Shown here piece by piece: positions 33,172 through 44,000 of a stretch of 64,000 nt of DNA. The stretch comes from Paenibacillus glycinis (GTDB lineage Bacteria; Bacillota; Bacilli; Paenibacillales; Paenibacillaceae). A program made the position numbers and the translations under genes. Below the pieces are notes generated by a model. It did not search any database. It saw only the letters and a list, made by a program, of their open reading frames with translations, and was not told the origin of the DNA. Every line of letters starts with the position of its first letter. The stretch's first letter is position 1. The stretch lies in contig NZ_JAAAMV010000024.1 of NCBI RefSeq assembly GCF_009909185.1, positions 161,341 to 225,340 of the forward strand. The letters run 5' to 3'.

Positions 33172-34362
33172 TCATGCATCGTTTGCTTTAAGGGGATTTT
33201 CCTTTTTTGGGGACAAAATGGCGTTAAACGTATTTGCTGCCAAATGATCAGCACTTAACAATGAATGACCGTAGATATTCATGGTCGTTCGAATATCTGC
33301 ATGACCAAGCCTTCCGGCAATTGTCTTTGCATGGACACCTTGGTTAATAAGCAAAGTTGCCGATGTATGTCTAAGGTCATGGAAACGAATTGGCTTCAGT
33401 TTTTTTCGTTTTAGGAAGCGACGAAGCCATGTTCCAGGTACAGTATGGTAATAAGGTTTTCCATGCCATGATGAGAAAATGAAGAAGTGTTCGCCGCCTT
33501 CCCAAAGATCATCAAGTTGTATTCTTTCATGGTGGGCTTTTGCATGGAATTGCATCAAATCTTGAATTAGTGCTTCCGGGATTGATACTTTCCTTATTGA
33601 GCTTTTTGTTTTCGGAGGTTTAATAATGTGTTTTCCCTTGACGTAAGTCAAGGACTGTTTTACATCAATAACACCCTCGTGTAGATTAAGGTGTTTCCAC
33701 TCAAGAGCTAATAATTCCCCCCGTCTGAGTCCAGTTGTAAGTGCCAGTGTAATCATAAGCCTCCATTGAATAGGTTCATTTATAATCGCTTGTAACAATG
33801 TCGATACTTCAGATTCGTTGTAAACATCGACATTTGTTTTAGAAATTTTAGGTCTTTTTATTGCTTCAACAGGATTGATCTTGATAATTCTCCATTCAAC
33901 TGCACGGTCGAAGATATCCTTCAGGATACGGTGAATGAACCTAATCGTGGTCGAAGACAGTCCCCCCGATTTACCGTCTTTTCGTGCCCCTTCCTGCTCC
34001 AATGTCTTTAGTAAACTCACGATATGCATTGGATTAATTTCATCTAGTCGTTTATTAGCAAATGAAGGAAGAATATGATTTTTCAGCATATGTGAGTAAC
34101 TTTCCAGTGTTTTAAGTTCTAAATGCTTGATACCGTATTTTTGATTCCATTCTTGAACGAAAGTAGAAAAAGTCATTTTTTCGGGTGCAATGTATTCTCC
34201 GGCTTCTACTTCGACTTGGAACATAGCTAGTTTTTTTTCAGCTTCTCGTATGCCTGAAGCCTTGATGGTTTTTGATCGTTTGATTCGTTTACCAGCACTA
34301 TCGTAACCCGCCTCCACGATCAACCTGTATGAGTTTTTGCTTCGTTTTTCTATGCTTGCCAT
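33172..34362 (-). CDS. int: Tyrosine-type site-specific integrase
   Basis: This is a 396-residue recombinase of the phage/ICE Int family. It has an N-terminal arm-binding domain (SIEKRSKNSYRLIVEAGYDS, residues 1-55), a SAM-like core-binding domain (about 65-170), and a catalytic domain. The catalytic residues visible are Arg in LTTGLRRGELLALEW, His/Arg in FHDLRHTSATLL, His in GRLGHADIRTT and Tyr in MNIYGHS. The frame is intact. It lies beside tRNA-Ala and faces the tRNA, a standard position for an integrated element. No excisionase, phage or conjugation genes follow, so the element may be reduced to its integrase plus cargo. Confidence 0.93.
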   Translation of the reverse strand: MASIEKRSKNSYRLIVEAGYDSAGKRIKRSKTIKASGIREAEKKLAMFQVEVEAGEYIAPEKMTFSTFVQEWNQKYGIKHLELKTLESYSHMLKNHILPSFANKRLDEINPMHIVSLLKTLEQEGARKDGKSGGLSSTTIRFIHRILKDIFDRAVEWRIIKINPVEAIKRPKISKTNVDVYNESEVSTLLQAIINEPIQWRLMITLALTTGLRRGELLALEWKHLNLHEGVIDVKQSLTYVKGKHIIKPPKTKSSIRKVSIPEALIQDLMQFHAKAHHERIQLDDLWEGGEHFFIFSSWHGKPYYHTVPGTWLRRFLKRKKLKPIRFHDLRHTSATLLINQGVHAKTIAGRLGHADIRTTMNIYGHSLLSADHLAANTFNAILSPKKENPLKANDA

Positions 34363-35023
34363 CCTAACTCCTCCTATTAAAAGTGTTATAGAAAGAGTAT
34401 TCCCTATTAGGAATAACTAGATACTTACGGTTTCATATCTTAAAGCCAGTATGAAGAAGTGGTGAAAGTAGAACAGCCGATCGCTGGGAGGTTGAGATTC
34501 GGGCATACGGAAATATGGGTGAGGTAACCGTCACCAACATGGTTCGATATTTACACATCTCGACTTCGCGCTCGCGATTCTCGTAGGCTTTTGTCCATGT
34601 ACGTAACCTGTTCGTCTTCTAATATATTTAAAAAATTCTCGTTTCTCATTGAGAATGTTATATCAAAACGGGAAACATCCAAAATAAAAAACATTGCTGA
34701 GTCTTTAAGACTAAATCGGTGCAATCCAGTTCCCGCGTTTCATGCTATTTTAGTGCATTTGGACCGGTTGAAATGAGGATTGATATGCTGTGGTTAAAAT
34801 AAATAAATTAAGCTGATTATTTATTGATATATTTATTTATTTGCTTGTATTTTGCGATTTGATTTATAGCTATTTCGAGAATACAATGTGTAAAGTCAAT
34901 GTTTATTGACTAATAAATAAACAAATGAAATGGTTTCTAAAGGAGTGTGAAAATGAATTAAAAACTATTATCGCCATTTTTTCTTTTTTAAATGATTATT
35001 CAACTAGCTTAGGAGGCGTATGA
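34363..35023. other. AT-rich intergenic region with the acetolactate decarboxylase promoter
   Basis: No convincing gene is present. A 61-codon plus-strand frame (34591-34776) lacks a ribosome site and any family likeness. A promoter TTGATT (34859-34864), 17 nt, TACAAT (34882-34887) lies upstream of the decarboxylase gene. It is flanked by inverted AT-rich repeats (TTTATTTATT... and ...AATAAATAA at about 34820-34925). The segment 34450-34560 vaguely resembles part of a T-box leader. Confidence 0.5.
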
Positions 35024-36061
35024 ATGAAGAACAGAAGAATGCTCATTTCAACCGTTGCTTTGTTGTCGTTAGTCTTGGCAGAGACACTCACCGCTTTTGC
35101 ATCTGGCAGCGCGCCGACAACGTTAGCAACAGCTGAAGCAAAAGTGACAGAAGCCGAGAAAGCACAGGCAGCGGCAGCGTCCAAGCTAGCAGAGGCTGAG
35201 GCATCTAAAGCGGCTGCAGAAGCCAAGCTGGCAGAAGCGAAGTCAACTAAAGCGGCTGCAGAAGCCAAAGTGGCAGAGGCTAAAGCTGCTAAAGCTGCTG
35301 CGAAAGTTCAACTTACGGAAGCTGAATCGGCGAAAGAGAAGATCAGTAGAAATAACAGTACCTTATACCAGTATTCGGCGATTAATGCGCTGATGCAAGG
35401 ACAATTTGATGGAGATAAAACGCTTGGTGAAGTGGCCGAACATGGGGATACGGGGCTCGGGACGTTCAATGGGGTAAATGGCGAGTTAACGCAGATGGAT
35501 GGTAAATTCTATCGATTTGATAATAACGGGCATTTTCTCCAGGTAGATAATAAGGAGAAAACGCCTTTCGTGTCCACGGTATTTTTCCAAAGCGAGAAAA
35601 CAATTGAGGTTGGGCAAATAAATGAATTTGCGGATCTCACGAAAATTTTGTCTGCTCAAATGAGCAAGAAAAACAATTTTTATGCATTTAAGGTTCACGG
35701 TACACTGAACTACTTAAAAGTTCGTTCCGAGCCGAAGCAGGAGAAGCCTTACCCAACCCTTCCCAAAGTGTTGGAAAACCAATCCGTCTGGGAATATCAA
35801 AACGTGACGGGTACGTTGGTCGTATTCTACACGCCAAACTACGCCGCTATGCTGAATGTTCCAGGTTTCCACGCACACTTTGTAAGCGACGATAAGAAAA
35901 TCGGCGGTCATGTGTTGAATCTGAAAATGGTCTCGGGTACCGCACAGATCGATCCAATCGAAAAGCTGCAAGTAGAGCTCCCGCAATCGCCCGAGTTCCA
36001 CGATACGGATCTGACCCAAGTCGATCCAGCCGATGTTCATAACGTTGAAACGGATCACTAA
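35024..36061 (+). CDS. alsD: Secreted acetolactate decarboxylase with N-terminal coiled-coil repeat
   Basis: This is a 345-residue protein. A signal peptide (residues 1-27, ending AFAS) is followed by about 70 residues of Ala/Glu/Lys-rich heptad-like repeats (KLAEAEASKAAAEAKLAEAK) predicted to be a coiled coil. From about residue 113 the AlsD domain is complete: YQYSAINALMQGQFDG, GDTGLGTFNGVNGELTQMDG, and the zinc ligands in GFHAHFVSDDKKIGGH near 281-296, ending LPQSPEFHDTDL. AlsD converts acetolactate to acetoin. Exported AlsD is known from Brevibacillus; the coiled-coil spacer is unusual and may serve wall association or oligomerisation. TAGGAGG lies before the ATG. ilvC, whose enzyme also uses acetolactate, follows. 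Confidence 0.88.
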   Translation: MKNRRMLISTVALLSLVLAETLTAFASGSAPTTLATAEAKVTEAEKAQAAAASKLAEAEASKAAAEAKLAEAKSTKAAAEAKVAEAKAAKAAAKVQLTEAESAKEKISRNNSTLYQYSAINALMQGQFDGDKTLGEVAEHGDTGLGTFNGVNGELTQMDGKFYRFDNNGHFLQVDNKEKTPFVSTVFFQSEKTIEVGQINEFADLTKILSAQMSKKNNFYAFKVHGTLNYLKVRSEPKQEKPYPTLPKVLENQSVWEYQNVTGTLVVFYTPNYAAMLNVPGFHAHFVSDDKKIGGHVLNLKMVSGTAQIDPIEKLQVELPQSPEFHDTDLTQVDPADVHNVETDH

Positions 36062-36201
36062 CGTTTAACTTTAACTTTTTCTCTTGAGATGGAGTAGCGG
36101 TCACGCAAGGAACCAACGCTCGTTTGAGAGGGGGTTAGAGCTGCGGGCGATTCGGGTACCGATCGATTGGTTCGGTCGCCGCGGTTGCAACACCCGATTA
36201 A

Positions 36202-37224
<1,023 letters not shown>

Positions 37225-37336
37225 TGCTTTCGTGCCGGTCGGCGTGGTCTATTCTTGAAAAGCCAACGATTACAAAAAACGACCACCTCTAGCGGCAGTT
37301 TATATAACTTGATGGCAAATTACGCGGCTGTTAAGT

Positions 37337-37374
37337 AACAGCCCTCAATCCGATATGGATCGAGGGCTGTTTGT
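37337..37374 (+). terminator. Probable terminator of ilvC
   Basis: ACAGCCCTC pairs with GAGGGCTGT, with inner AATCC/GGAT pairing, followed by a short TTTG tract. The hairpin is strong and the T-run weak. Confidence 0.65.
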
Positions 37375-37424
37375 CATGAAGATGAAATATCGCCCACACT
37401 CTATTAGGCATCATTACGACGACA

Positions 37425-37487
37425 GTAAAAATACATCATTTTTTGTAAAGATAAATCATTAATATTCATGAAAATACGCGCTACAAT
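37425..37487 (+). promoter_or_regulatory. Activator site and promoter of the sugar ABC transporter operon
   Basis: A 40-bp block starting GTAAAAATACATCATT (37425) contains TTTGTAAAGA and two ATCATT half-sites exactly 20 bp apart (37435 and 37455). The second ends 21 nt before the -10 box TACAAT (37482-37487). The same block, at the same distance from its -10, lies before the gene at 50370. The pattern suits an AraC-type activator such as the YesN-like regulator at 44328. Confidence 0.7.
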
Positions 37488-37516
37488 AAGTGCAATTAAA
37501 CAAACCGCTGAGAGAG

Positions 37517-37530
37517 CGAAAGCGCATTCT
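37517..37530 (+). promoter_or_regulatory. Candidate cre (CcpA) site
   Basis: CGAAAGCGCATTCT matches 12 of 14 positions of the consensus TGWAARCGYTWNCW. It lies about 25 nt after the expected transcription start, a typical roadblock position for catabolite repression. Confidence 0.4.
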
Positions 37531-37568
37531 TGGTGCGTATGTCAAACAAGAGAAAGCAGGAGATGAGC

Positions 37569-38525
37569 ATGAGTGTTGTTCTTGAGCAAGCAGGATTGGG
37601 CATCCGGAATCCGCGTAAGAAATCGCGCTTCCTTCCCAAGTTGATGAAGCAGAGGTTTCTCTTCTTGCTGTTAATGCCCGGAATGATATACTTTTTGGTC
37701 TTTAAGTATGGTCCGATGTATGGGATATTGATTGCTTTCAAGGATTACAGTCCCCAGGACGGCGTATTTTCTAGCCCATGGGTAGGATTCAAGTACTTCA
37801 GAGAGATGTTCGAAATGAAATATTTTTGGACGGTTACGGCAAATACCTTGAAAATCAGCATCTTAAAAATTGCCATCGGCTTCCCCGCACCGATTATTTT
37901 TGCATTATTGCTGAACGAGATAGTCTCCAATAAATTCAGGAGAATTGTGCAAACGATTTCATATCTTCCGCATTTTCTTTCATGGGTAATTGTTGCCGGC
38001 TTGATCTTTCAGCTCGTTTCTCCCAGTTACGGTGTCTATGGCTTGATCTGCGAAGCGTTTGGCTGGCAGCCTCGCGTTTTATTGGGCAACGGCGAGTCGT
38101 TCCTTCAGATTCTTATTGTTTCCAATGTATGGAAGGAAATCGGCTATGGCAGTATCATTTATTTAGCGGCCATTGCCGGGATTAACTCGGACATGTATGA
38201 ATCGGCTGTTATTGATGGCGCGGGGCGCTTTAAGCAGTGCCTGTACATTACGATTCCAAGTATTTTGCCTACCATCTGTATGCTCTTTGTCCTGGGGCTG
38301 GGCGGAATTCTGGACGGTGGATTCGATCAAATCTTTAACCTTTACAATTCCATGGTGATGCCAACTGCCGATATTATCGATACGTTTGTGTATCGCGTCG
38401 GTTTGGTAGACATGCAGTACAGCTTCTCCATCGCCGTTGGCATCGCGAAAAGTGTAATAGCGCTTGTCCTCGTCTTATCTTCCAATTGGATTGTAGGCAA
38501 GCTTTCGAACTATACGGTTTTCTGA
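37569..38525 (+). CDS. Carbohydrate ABC transporter permease, LplB-like
   Basis: This is a 318-residue membrane protein with six helices. The start MKQRFLFLLLMPGMIYFLVFKYGPMYGILIAFKDY is typical of LplB/YtcP-type oligosaccharide permeases. The coupling loop is SDMYESAVIDGAGRFKQCLYITIPSI near residue 210 (EAA motif). The start at 37569 is preferred because AGGAG lies 6 nt upstream; an ATG at 37563 abuts it. It pairs with the permease at 38548 and the binding protein at 39491. Such importers bring in glycan-derived oligosaccharides; the ATPase is absent and is probably a shared MsmX-type protein elsewhere. Confidence 0.93.
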   Translation: MSVVLEQAGLGIRNPRKKSRFLPKLMKQRFLFLLLMPGMIYFLVFKYGPMYGILIAFKDYSPQDGVFSSPWVGFKYFREMFEMKYFWTVTANTLKISILKIAIGFPAPIIFALLLNEIVSNKFRRIVQTISYLPHFLSWVIVAGLIFQLVSPSYGVYGLICEAFGWQPRVLLGNGESFLQILIVSNVWKEIGYGSIIYLAAIAGINSDMYESAVIDGAGRFKQCLYITIPSILPTICMLFVLGLGGILDGGFDQIFNLYNSMVMPTADIIDTFVYRVGLVDMQYSFSIAVGIAKSVIALVLVLSSNWIVGKLSNYTVF

Positions 38526-38547
38526 TCAGAAAGGGAAGAATGTGCAT

Positions 38548-39435
38548 ATGAAAAAAAACGCAAGTGAAAAGATATTTAATGTTGCTAATATAGGGTTGAT
38601 GTTATTGATTTGCTTAACGATAGTTTTCCCTTTTGCACAGCAAGTCGTAATCTCCATTAGTCCTCCTAATGAATCGAGCAAAATCGGGCTTCATCTGTTT
38701 ACGAGCAACCCCACGTTTGATGCGTATAAGCAAATTTTTAGTACCGGCTCTTTACTTGAGTCTTATTATTGGACGATTCTACGTACGGTCTTGGGAACCG
38801 TTCTTACGGTTGTCGTATCGGCCATGCTGGCCTATCCGCTGTCCAAACGGTATTTTCTAGGCAGAAAAATGTGGATGAGTATCGTTCTATTTACGATGTT
38901 TTTTGGAGGAGGATTAATTCCGACGTACTTGCTGGTCAAAGAATTAAACATGCTCAATACAGTCTGGTCTTTAGTCATCCCTGGTTTATGCAGTGCCTAT
39001 ACGATTGTGATTATTAGGAATTTCTTCACGTCCCTTCCTGTTGAAGTCGAAGAAAGCGCATACATGGATGGGGCGAACGATTTTTCAGTGTTTTTTAAAA
39101 TCATCCTGCCTTTGTCGATGCCTATCATTGCAACGGTGACATTGTGGTCGATGGTTGGCCAGTGGAATTCCTGGTTTGATGCCATGATTTATATATCCAA
39201 CGGAGAAATTAAAGTCTTGCAAATTATTTTGAGAGATGTCCTTAACAACGCACAGGATGCAGCGCTGGCCAACGTCATGGGGATTGAAAATGTCGATATG
39301 TCCGGCCAAAGATATACGGCTGAATCGGTGAAGGCAGGGATCCTCCTCGTCACGACGCTCCCGATTATTATGGTTTATCCCTTCCTGCAAAAATATTTCG
39401 TGAAGGGAATTATGATTGGCGCCGTAAAGGGCTGA
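38548..39435 (+). CDS. Carbohydrate ABC transporter permease, LplC-like
   Basis: This is a 295-residue permease with six helices. Typical segments are LICLTIVFPFAQQVVISISPP, GGGLIPTYLLVKELNMLNTVW, and the coupling loop VEESAYMDGANDFSVFFKIILPLSMP. The C-terminus FLQKYFVKGIMIGAVKG is diagnostic of LplC/YtcP permeases. The ATG at 38548 has AAGGGAAG 9 nt upstream; the in-frame GTG at 38542 is too close. It forms the heterodimeric channel with the permease at 37569. Confidence 0.93.
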   Translation: MKKNASEKIFNVANIGLMLLICLTIVFPFAQQVVISISPPNESSKIGLHLFTSNPTFDAYKQIFSTGSLLESYYWTILRTVLGTVLTVVVSAMLAYPLSKRYFLGRKMWMSIVLFTMFFGGGLIPTYLLVKELNMLNTVWSLVIPGLCSAYTIVIIRNFFTSLPVEVEESAYMDGANDFSVFFKIILPLSMPIIATVTLWSMVGQWNSWFDAMIYISNGEIKVLQIILRDVLNNAQDAALANVMGIENVDMSGQRYTAESVKAGILLVTTLPIIMVYPFLQKYFVKGIMIGAVKG

Positions 39436-39490
39436 TAAAGGTTTCAAAAGCTAGTCAACATATACCATCCATGTAAAGGGGAAAATGTCA

Positions 39491-41080
39491 ATGAAACTTG
39501 TCAAAAGCGTTTCTGTTGCTTTAGTTTTTACCACGGCCGCTATTTCTGTTCTAGCGGGATGTTCCTCGCTGAGTAATGACGCAAAAAAAGGAAAGTCCGA
39601 GAAAACGACAATCAATATTTTTACGACGAGAATTCAACCCGATCCGAATTCAGAAGTCTTACGGCAAATGAATGAAAATTTAGGCGTGAATCTCAAGATC
39701 ACGGCAGTACCTGATGCGGACTATGACACCAAGCTGAACTTGTTCGTCGCTTCCGGCGAGATGCCCGACGTGTATGGAGGCTATATTACAAGCAGTAAGG
39801 CGCTTTTTGATTCAGCTGCATCGCTGACGGAAGAGGAAGTAAAGCAATATGCCCCCAATATCTATGCGTCATTCGTAGCAAGGGCAGGCAATCAAAAAGA
39901 CCACATTATCGATCTTTGGTCCAGAGATGGGAAGCTCAAGGGATTTAGCAATGGAGCATTGGGCAATTCATTGCCTTACGGCGTCGCCTTACGAGCAGAC
40001 ATTTTGAAAGAACTTGGAGTGAGTACGCCCGAAACGATTGCCGATTGGGATATCCTGCTGAAAAAGTATAAGGAAAAATATCCGAACTTTTATCCGATTA
40101 CGGTGCAGAACGGCGGAGAGGCCCAAGCGATGTATTATTTTCTGTCCGCTTATGGCGTACGGCGCGATGCATGGATTTATAAGGATAACCAAATTCAATA
40201 TGCACCATTTATGCCTGGCATGAGAGAGGCATTGATTCAACTCAACAAATGGTACAAAGCTGGCTATATCAATCCAGAGTACTACACAATGTATCAGAAT
40301 GCATCGGCGCCTGTCGACGAATTTGTTAATAATAATGCGCTCTTTTACCAGTATTACAATACCACCCTTCAAATCGATCCGCCATTTGATGAAGGAAGCA
40401 TCGGTGCCAAGCTAACGGCAAAATACCCGAATGCTAAACTGGAATGGGCGCCGTTCCCGACGCTGGGAGATGGCGGCAAGGCCATCGTTGCGAACGCACC
40501 AATGTTTACCAACATCGTCTTCTTCAACAAGAAACTGGAGAAAGATCGGGATAAGCTGCATACGATCATGACGGCGTGGGATAAAGTTTTCAGCGATCCG
40601 GAGACGTACACGCTTGCCAAGTATGGCTTGAAGGATACGCACTATACGCTTGTTAATGACGCTCCTGTAACCAAACAGGAATTTTCAACGAACGATGCCA
40701 AGGCTAAGGAGGGTTTCGGATGGCCATTTATGGGTGCTTTTGATGCCACGGATGAAGTGAATGCGAAAATGCTTCCTTCTTTCGTAAAAGAGAACAGACA
40801 GAAATTGCTGTTTGACGACAACGGACTGTACAGCAAGAAAAACGTGGACTACCTCGTCACCACGGATAAACCGACGGTAGAGGGTCCAATTACATCGGAG
40901 TCCGGCGAAAATTTGGATGGCAAGAATCAAACATATGCCACGCAATGGAACACCATGTTTACTTCCGTTATCGTCGGAGAGAAGACGATAAAGGATTTCG
41001 ACGCTTTCATTGCTGACTGGAGGAAACAGCTTGGCGATGAATTGGTAAAGAACGCCAACCGTCTGTATAACAAGAAGTAA
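39491..41080 (+). CDS. Extracellular sugar-binding lipoprotein, LplA-like
   Basis: This is a 529-residue binding protein. The lipobox LAGC falls near residue 23, followed by a short Ser/Lys linker. The body has features of cluster 1 solute-binding proteins for oligosaccharides: an opening ITAVPDADYDTKLNLFVASGEMPDVYGGY, then PFMPGMREALIQLNKWYKAGYINPEY and a long C-terminal lobe. It captures sugars for the two permeases upstream. AAAGGGG is 9 nt before this ATG; an ATG 6 nt earlier is possible. The GH38 enzyme follows after 17 bp, so the cargo is probably mannose-containing. Confidence 0.92.
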   Translation: MKLVKSVSVALVFTTAAISVLAGCSSLSNDAKKGKSEKTTINIFTTRIQPDPNSEVLRQMNENLGVNLKITAVPDADYDTKLNLFVASGEMPDVYGGYITSSKALFDSAASLTEEEVKQYAPNIYASFVARAGNQKDHIIDLWSRDGKLKGFSNGALGNSLPYGVALRADILKELGVSTPETIADWDILLKKYKEKYPNFYPITVQNGGEAQAMYYFLSAYGVRRDAWIYKDNQIQYAPFMPGMREALIQLNKWYKAGYINPEYYTMYQNASAPVDEFVNNNALFYQYYNTTLQIDPPFDEGSIGAKLTAKYPNAKLEWAPFPTLGDGGKAIVANAPMFTNIVFFNKKLEKDRDKLHTIMTAWDKVFSDPETYTLAKYGLKDTHYTLVNDAPVTKQEFSTNDAKAKEGFGWPFMGAFDATDEVNAKMLPSFVKENRQKLLFDDNGLYSKKNVDYLVTTDKPTVEGPITSESGENLDGKNQTYATQWNTMFTSVIVGEKTIKDFDAFIADWRKQLGDELVKNANRLYNKK

Positions 41081-41097
41081 GGAGAACGTTGAACGCT

Positions 41098-44000
41098 ATG
41101 ATGAATGACAAACAGACAGAACGCATGCTGGGCAAGCTCAGGCGATTTGAAAAAACGATAGAACCGTGCATTTTCACGAAAGTGGATCTGTTAGATGTCG
41201 ATATTTATAGAACGCCGGAACGGCTTCATCACATCCCAGACAGCCGGTTGTTCGTTCAGGCGCATCCCGGAGAGGTGTGGGGAGGGGAGGGGCAGTACTG
41301 CTGGCTGAAGGGAACCTACACGGTTAAACCGGAACTGGACAATCAAGACTTGTTCCTAAAACCGCATGTTGGCGGACACGAGACGCTGCTCTGGGTCAAC
41401 GGAGTGCCTTACGGGACGTTTACATTAAGCCATGGCAATCACTACTGCGATTTACTCAAGTCAAACGTACAAGGCGGAGAGCGTATAGCGATTGCGCTGG
41501 AGTCCTATGCCGGACATTTTTCAGCGGCAAGTCAGCCATTGGCTGACTCTCCGCGCTCAGACTTTATGCATACGTTCGAGTCAATAGATGTTTGTGTGAA
41601 AAACCACACAATTGCTGATTTTTACTTTGATTTGAAGACGTTTAACCAAATGGCCGGGACACTGGACAAGAACAGTTTTGTCAGGGCAAATATCATTAGA
41701 ACGCTGACGCAAATCCACGAAATCCTCTATTATTCTCCTGATAATATTGAGGCTCACGTGTTCGAAGGAGCCGTTCAGCAAGCGAGCAAGTTAATTAAAC
41801 AGCTATATCAATATAAAAATACATCGCTGGCACCGATTGCGGCGGTCATCGGCCATTCCCACATGGATACGGCTTGGCGCTGGACGATCGAAGAAACCGT
41901 CAAAAAGTGCGCGCGCACCTACGCCAATCAGATCAGTCTTATGGAGCAGTACCCGGAGTACAAGTTTGTACAAAGTTCTGCCTATCACGGAAAGATGATG
42001 CTGGAGCACTATCCGGAACTATTCGAGCGCATTAAGACCGCCGTCAAAGCAGGCAGGTACGAACCGAATGGAGCGGTCTGGATCGAATGCGACGGCAACC
42101 TGGTCGGCGGGGAAATGATGCTTCGGCAGTTCCTCTGGGGGCAACGATTTACAAGGGAGCACTTCGACTACACGTCGAATTGCTTCTGGTTGCCGGATAC
42201 GTTCGGGTATAGTCCATCCATTCCGCAGATCATGAAGGGATGCGGAGTCGATTATTTCCTGACGACCAAGATGTCGTGGAATGATACGAACAAGTTTCCG
42301 TATGACACCTTTTACTGGCAAGGGTTGGATGGGACGAGAGTGTTGTCGCATTTGAACAAAACGCATTTGTGGCCGGATCCGGAAACCTGCATCGACTCCG
42401 TAATGGATGGACATCGTTCCAAGGATGCCATAACGGACAAAACCGTTTCCAACATGCGTCTGCTTGCCTATGGGTATGGCGATGGCGGCGGCGGCCCGCA
42501 GTTTGAAATGATTGAAATGGCGCGCAGAAGCAGCGATTTGGAAGGCTGCCCGAAAGTAGAGACGATGTTCGTTGGCGATTTCATGAAAAGACTGGAGAAG
42601 TCCCTGACGAACCCTCCCATATATGCGGGGGAACTCTATCTCGAACTTCATCGGGGTACGCTGACGAACCAACATACGATTAAGCGCAATAATCGATTGT
42701 CGGAGATTCGGCTGCATGATTTGGAATTTCTTACTGTGCGAGAAGCCGTAACTCGTGATGCGATATGCCGAGATACCGAAATCAGGCCGCTTGTCGAGAC
42801 GCTGCTCATCAATCAATTTCATGACATTTTGCCGGGCACCTCGATTCCTGAGGTTCATGACCGGAGCATTTCGGATACGACGCGCCTTATTCAGCAAGCT
42901 GATCAATTGATCCAACAGGTCGTACCTGCGCGCTCGTCCGGGCATAAAATCTCGGTTTTGAACACGTTATCATTCGATCGTAACGAGACGCTCTATTTGG
43001 ATGTTGTCGACGGCCACGTGATCAAAGGCGATTACGCTCAGCAGGTTGTAACTGATCTATGGGGACGTAAGCAACTGGCTATCGCTGGTGTACCGATGAA
43101 CGCTTTATCGTCTGTAGTCTTGGAGTTTGCAAAAGGCGAACCCGTTCAAGGATCCTGCTTCCATTTCGAGAATAATGTGCTGGATACGCCATACTTCACC
43201 GTTGTTTTCGACGAGAAGAAGTATATCAAATCGATGATGGATAAAAGCCTCGATAGAGAGCTTAAAGGGCGGGGCTATCCCTTGAATACGCTGCTCATGG
43301 CGGAAGATGTGCCTGCAGCATGGGACAGCTGGGATATCGATGCGGATATCGAACTGAAGTTCAAGGACTGCTCGGAGCTGCTCGCGAGCGAAATTGTTTC
43401 GGACGGACTCGTGGAATTCAGAGTCCGCAATCATTACAAGCTGACTGCCAAATCGAGCTTGCATCAGGACGTCATTTTCTATGGCGACAGTAAGCAAGTA
43501 AAGTTTGAAACGGTGATGGATTGGCAGGATGATCACCGATTGTTAAAGACAGTCTTCGATACGAGTATCTTCGCGGACTTTGCGAGACAGGAGTTGCAAT
43601 TTGGTTACATCAAACGGCCAACGACCCGAAATACGGATGTTGAGAAGGCCAAGTTTGAGGTTTGCAATCATAAATATACCGATTTGTCGGAAAACAAGTA
43701 CGGCATTGTTATGTTAAATGACTGCAAATACGGCATATCCGTGCACCAATCCCAGCTTGGGCTGACGCTTCATAAAGGCGGCTGCAGGCCGGATTACAGG
43801 GGAGACAAGGGCGAGCACAGCTGTTCCTACGCCTTCCTGCCGCATCATAGCGGCTTCGATGCAGAATCCGTTATCCAGCCTGCCTACGCGTTCAATTACA
43901 AGCCGATTGTCGTTTCGGGCGAATGCAGCTTCGAATCCTTTATTCGCGTAAGCGAGCCTAACATTATCATTGAAGCGATCAAGCCGTGCGAAGATAACGA

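Noticed and set aside
34591..34776. A 61-codon plus-strand frame between integrase and alsD
   Set aside because: No ribosome binding site and no recognisable domain; the AT-rich region gives such frames by chance.
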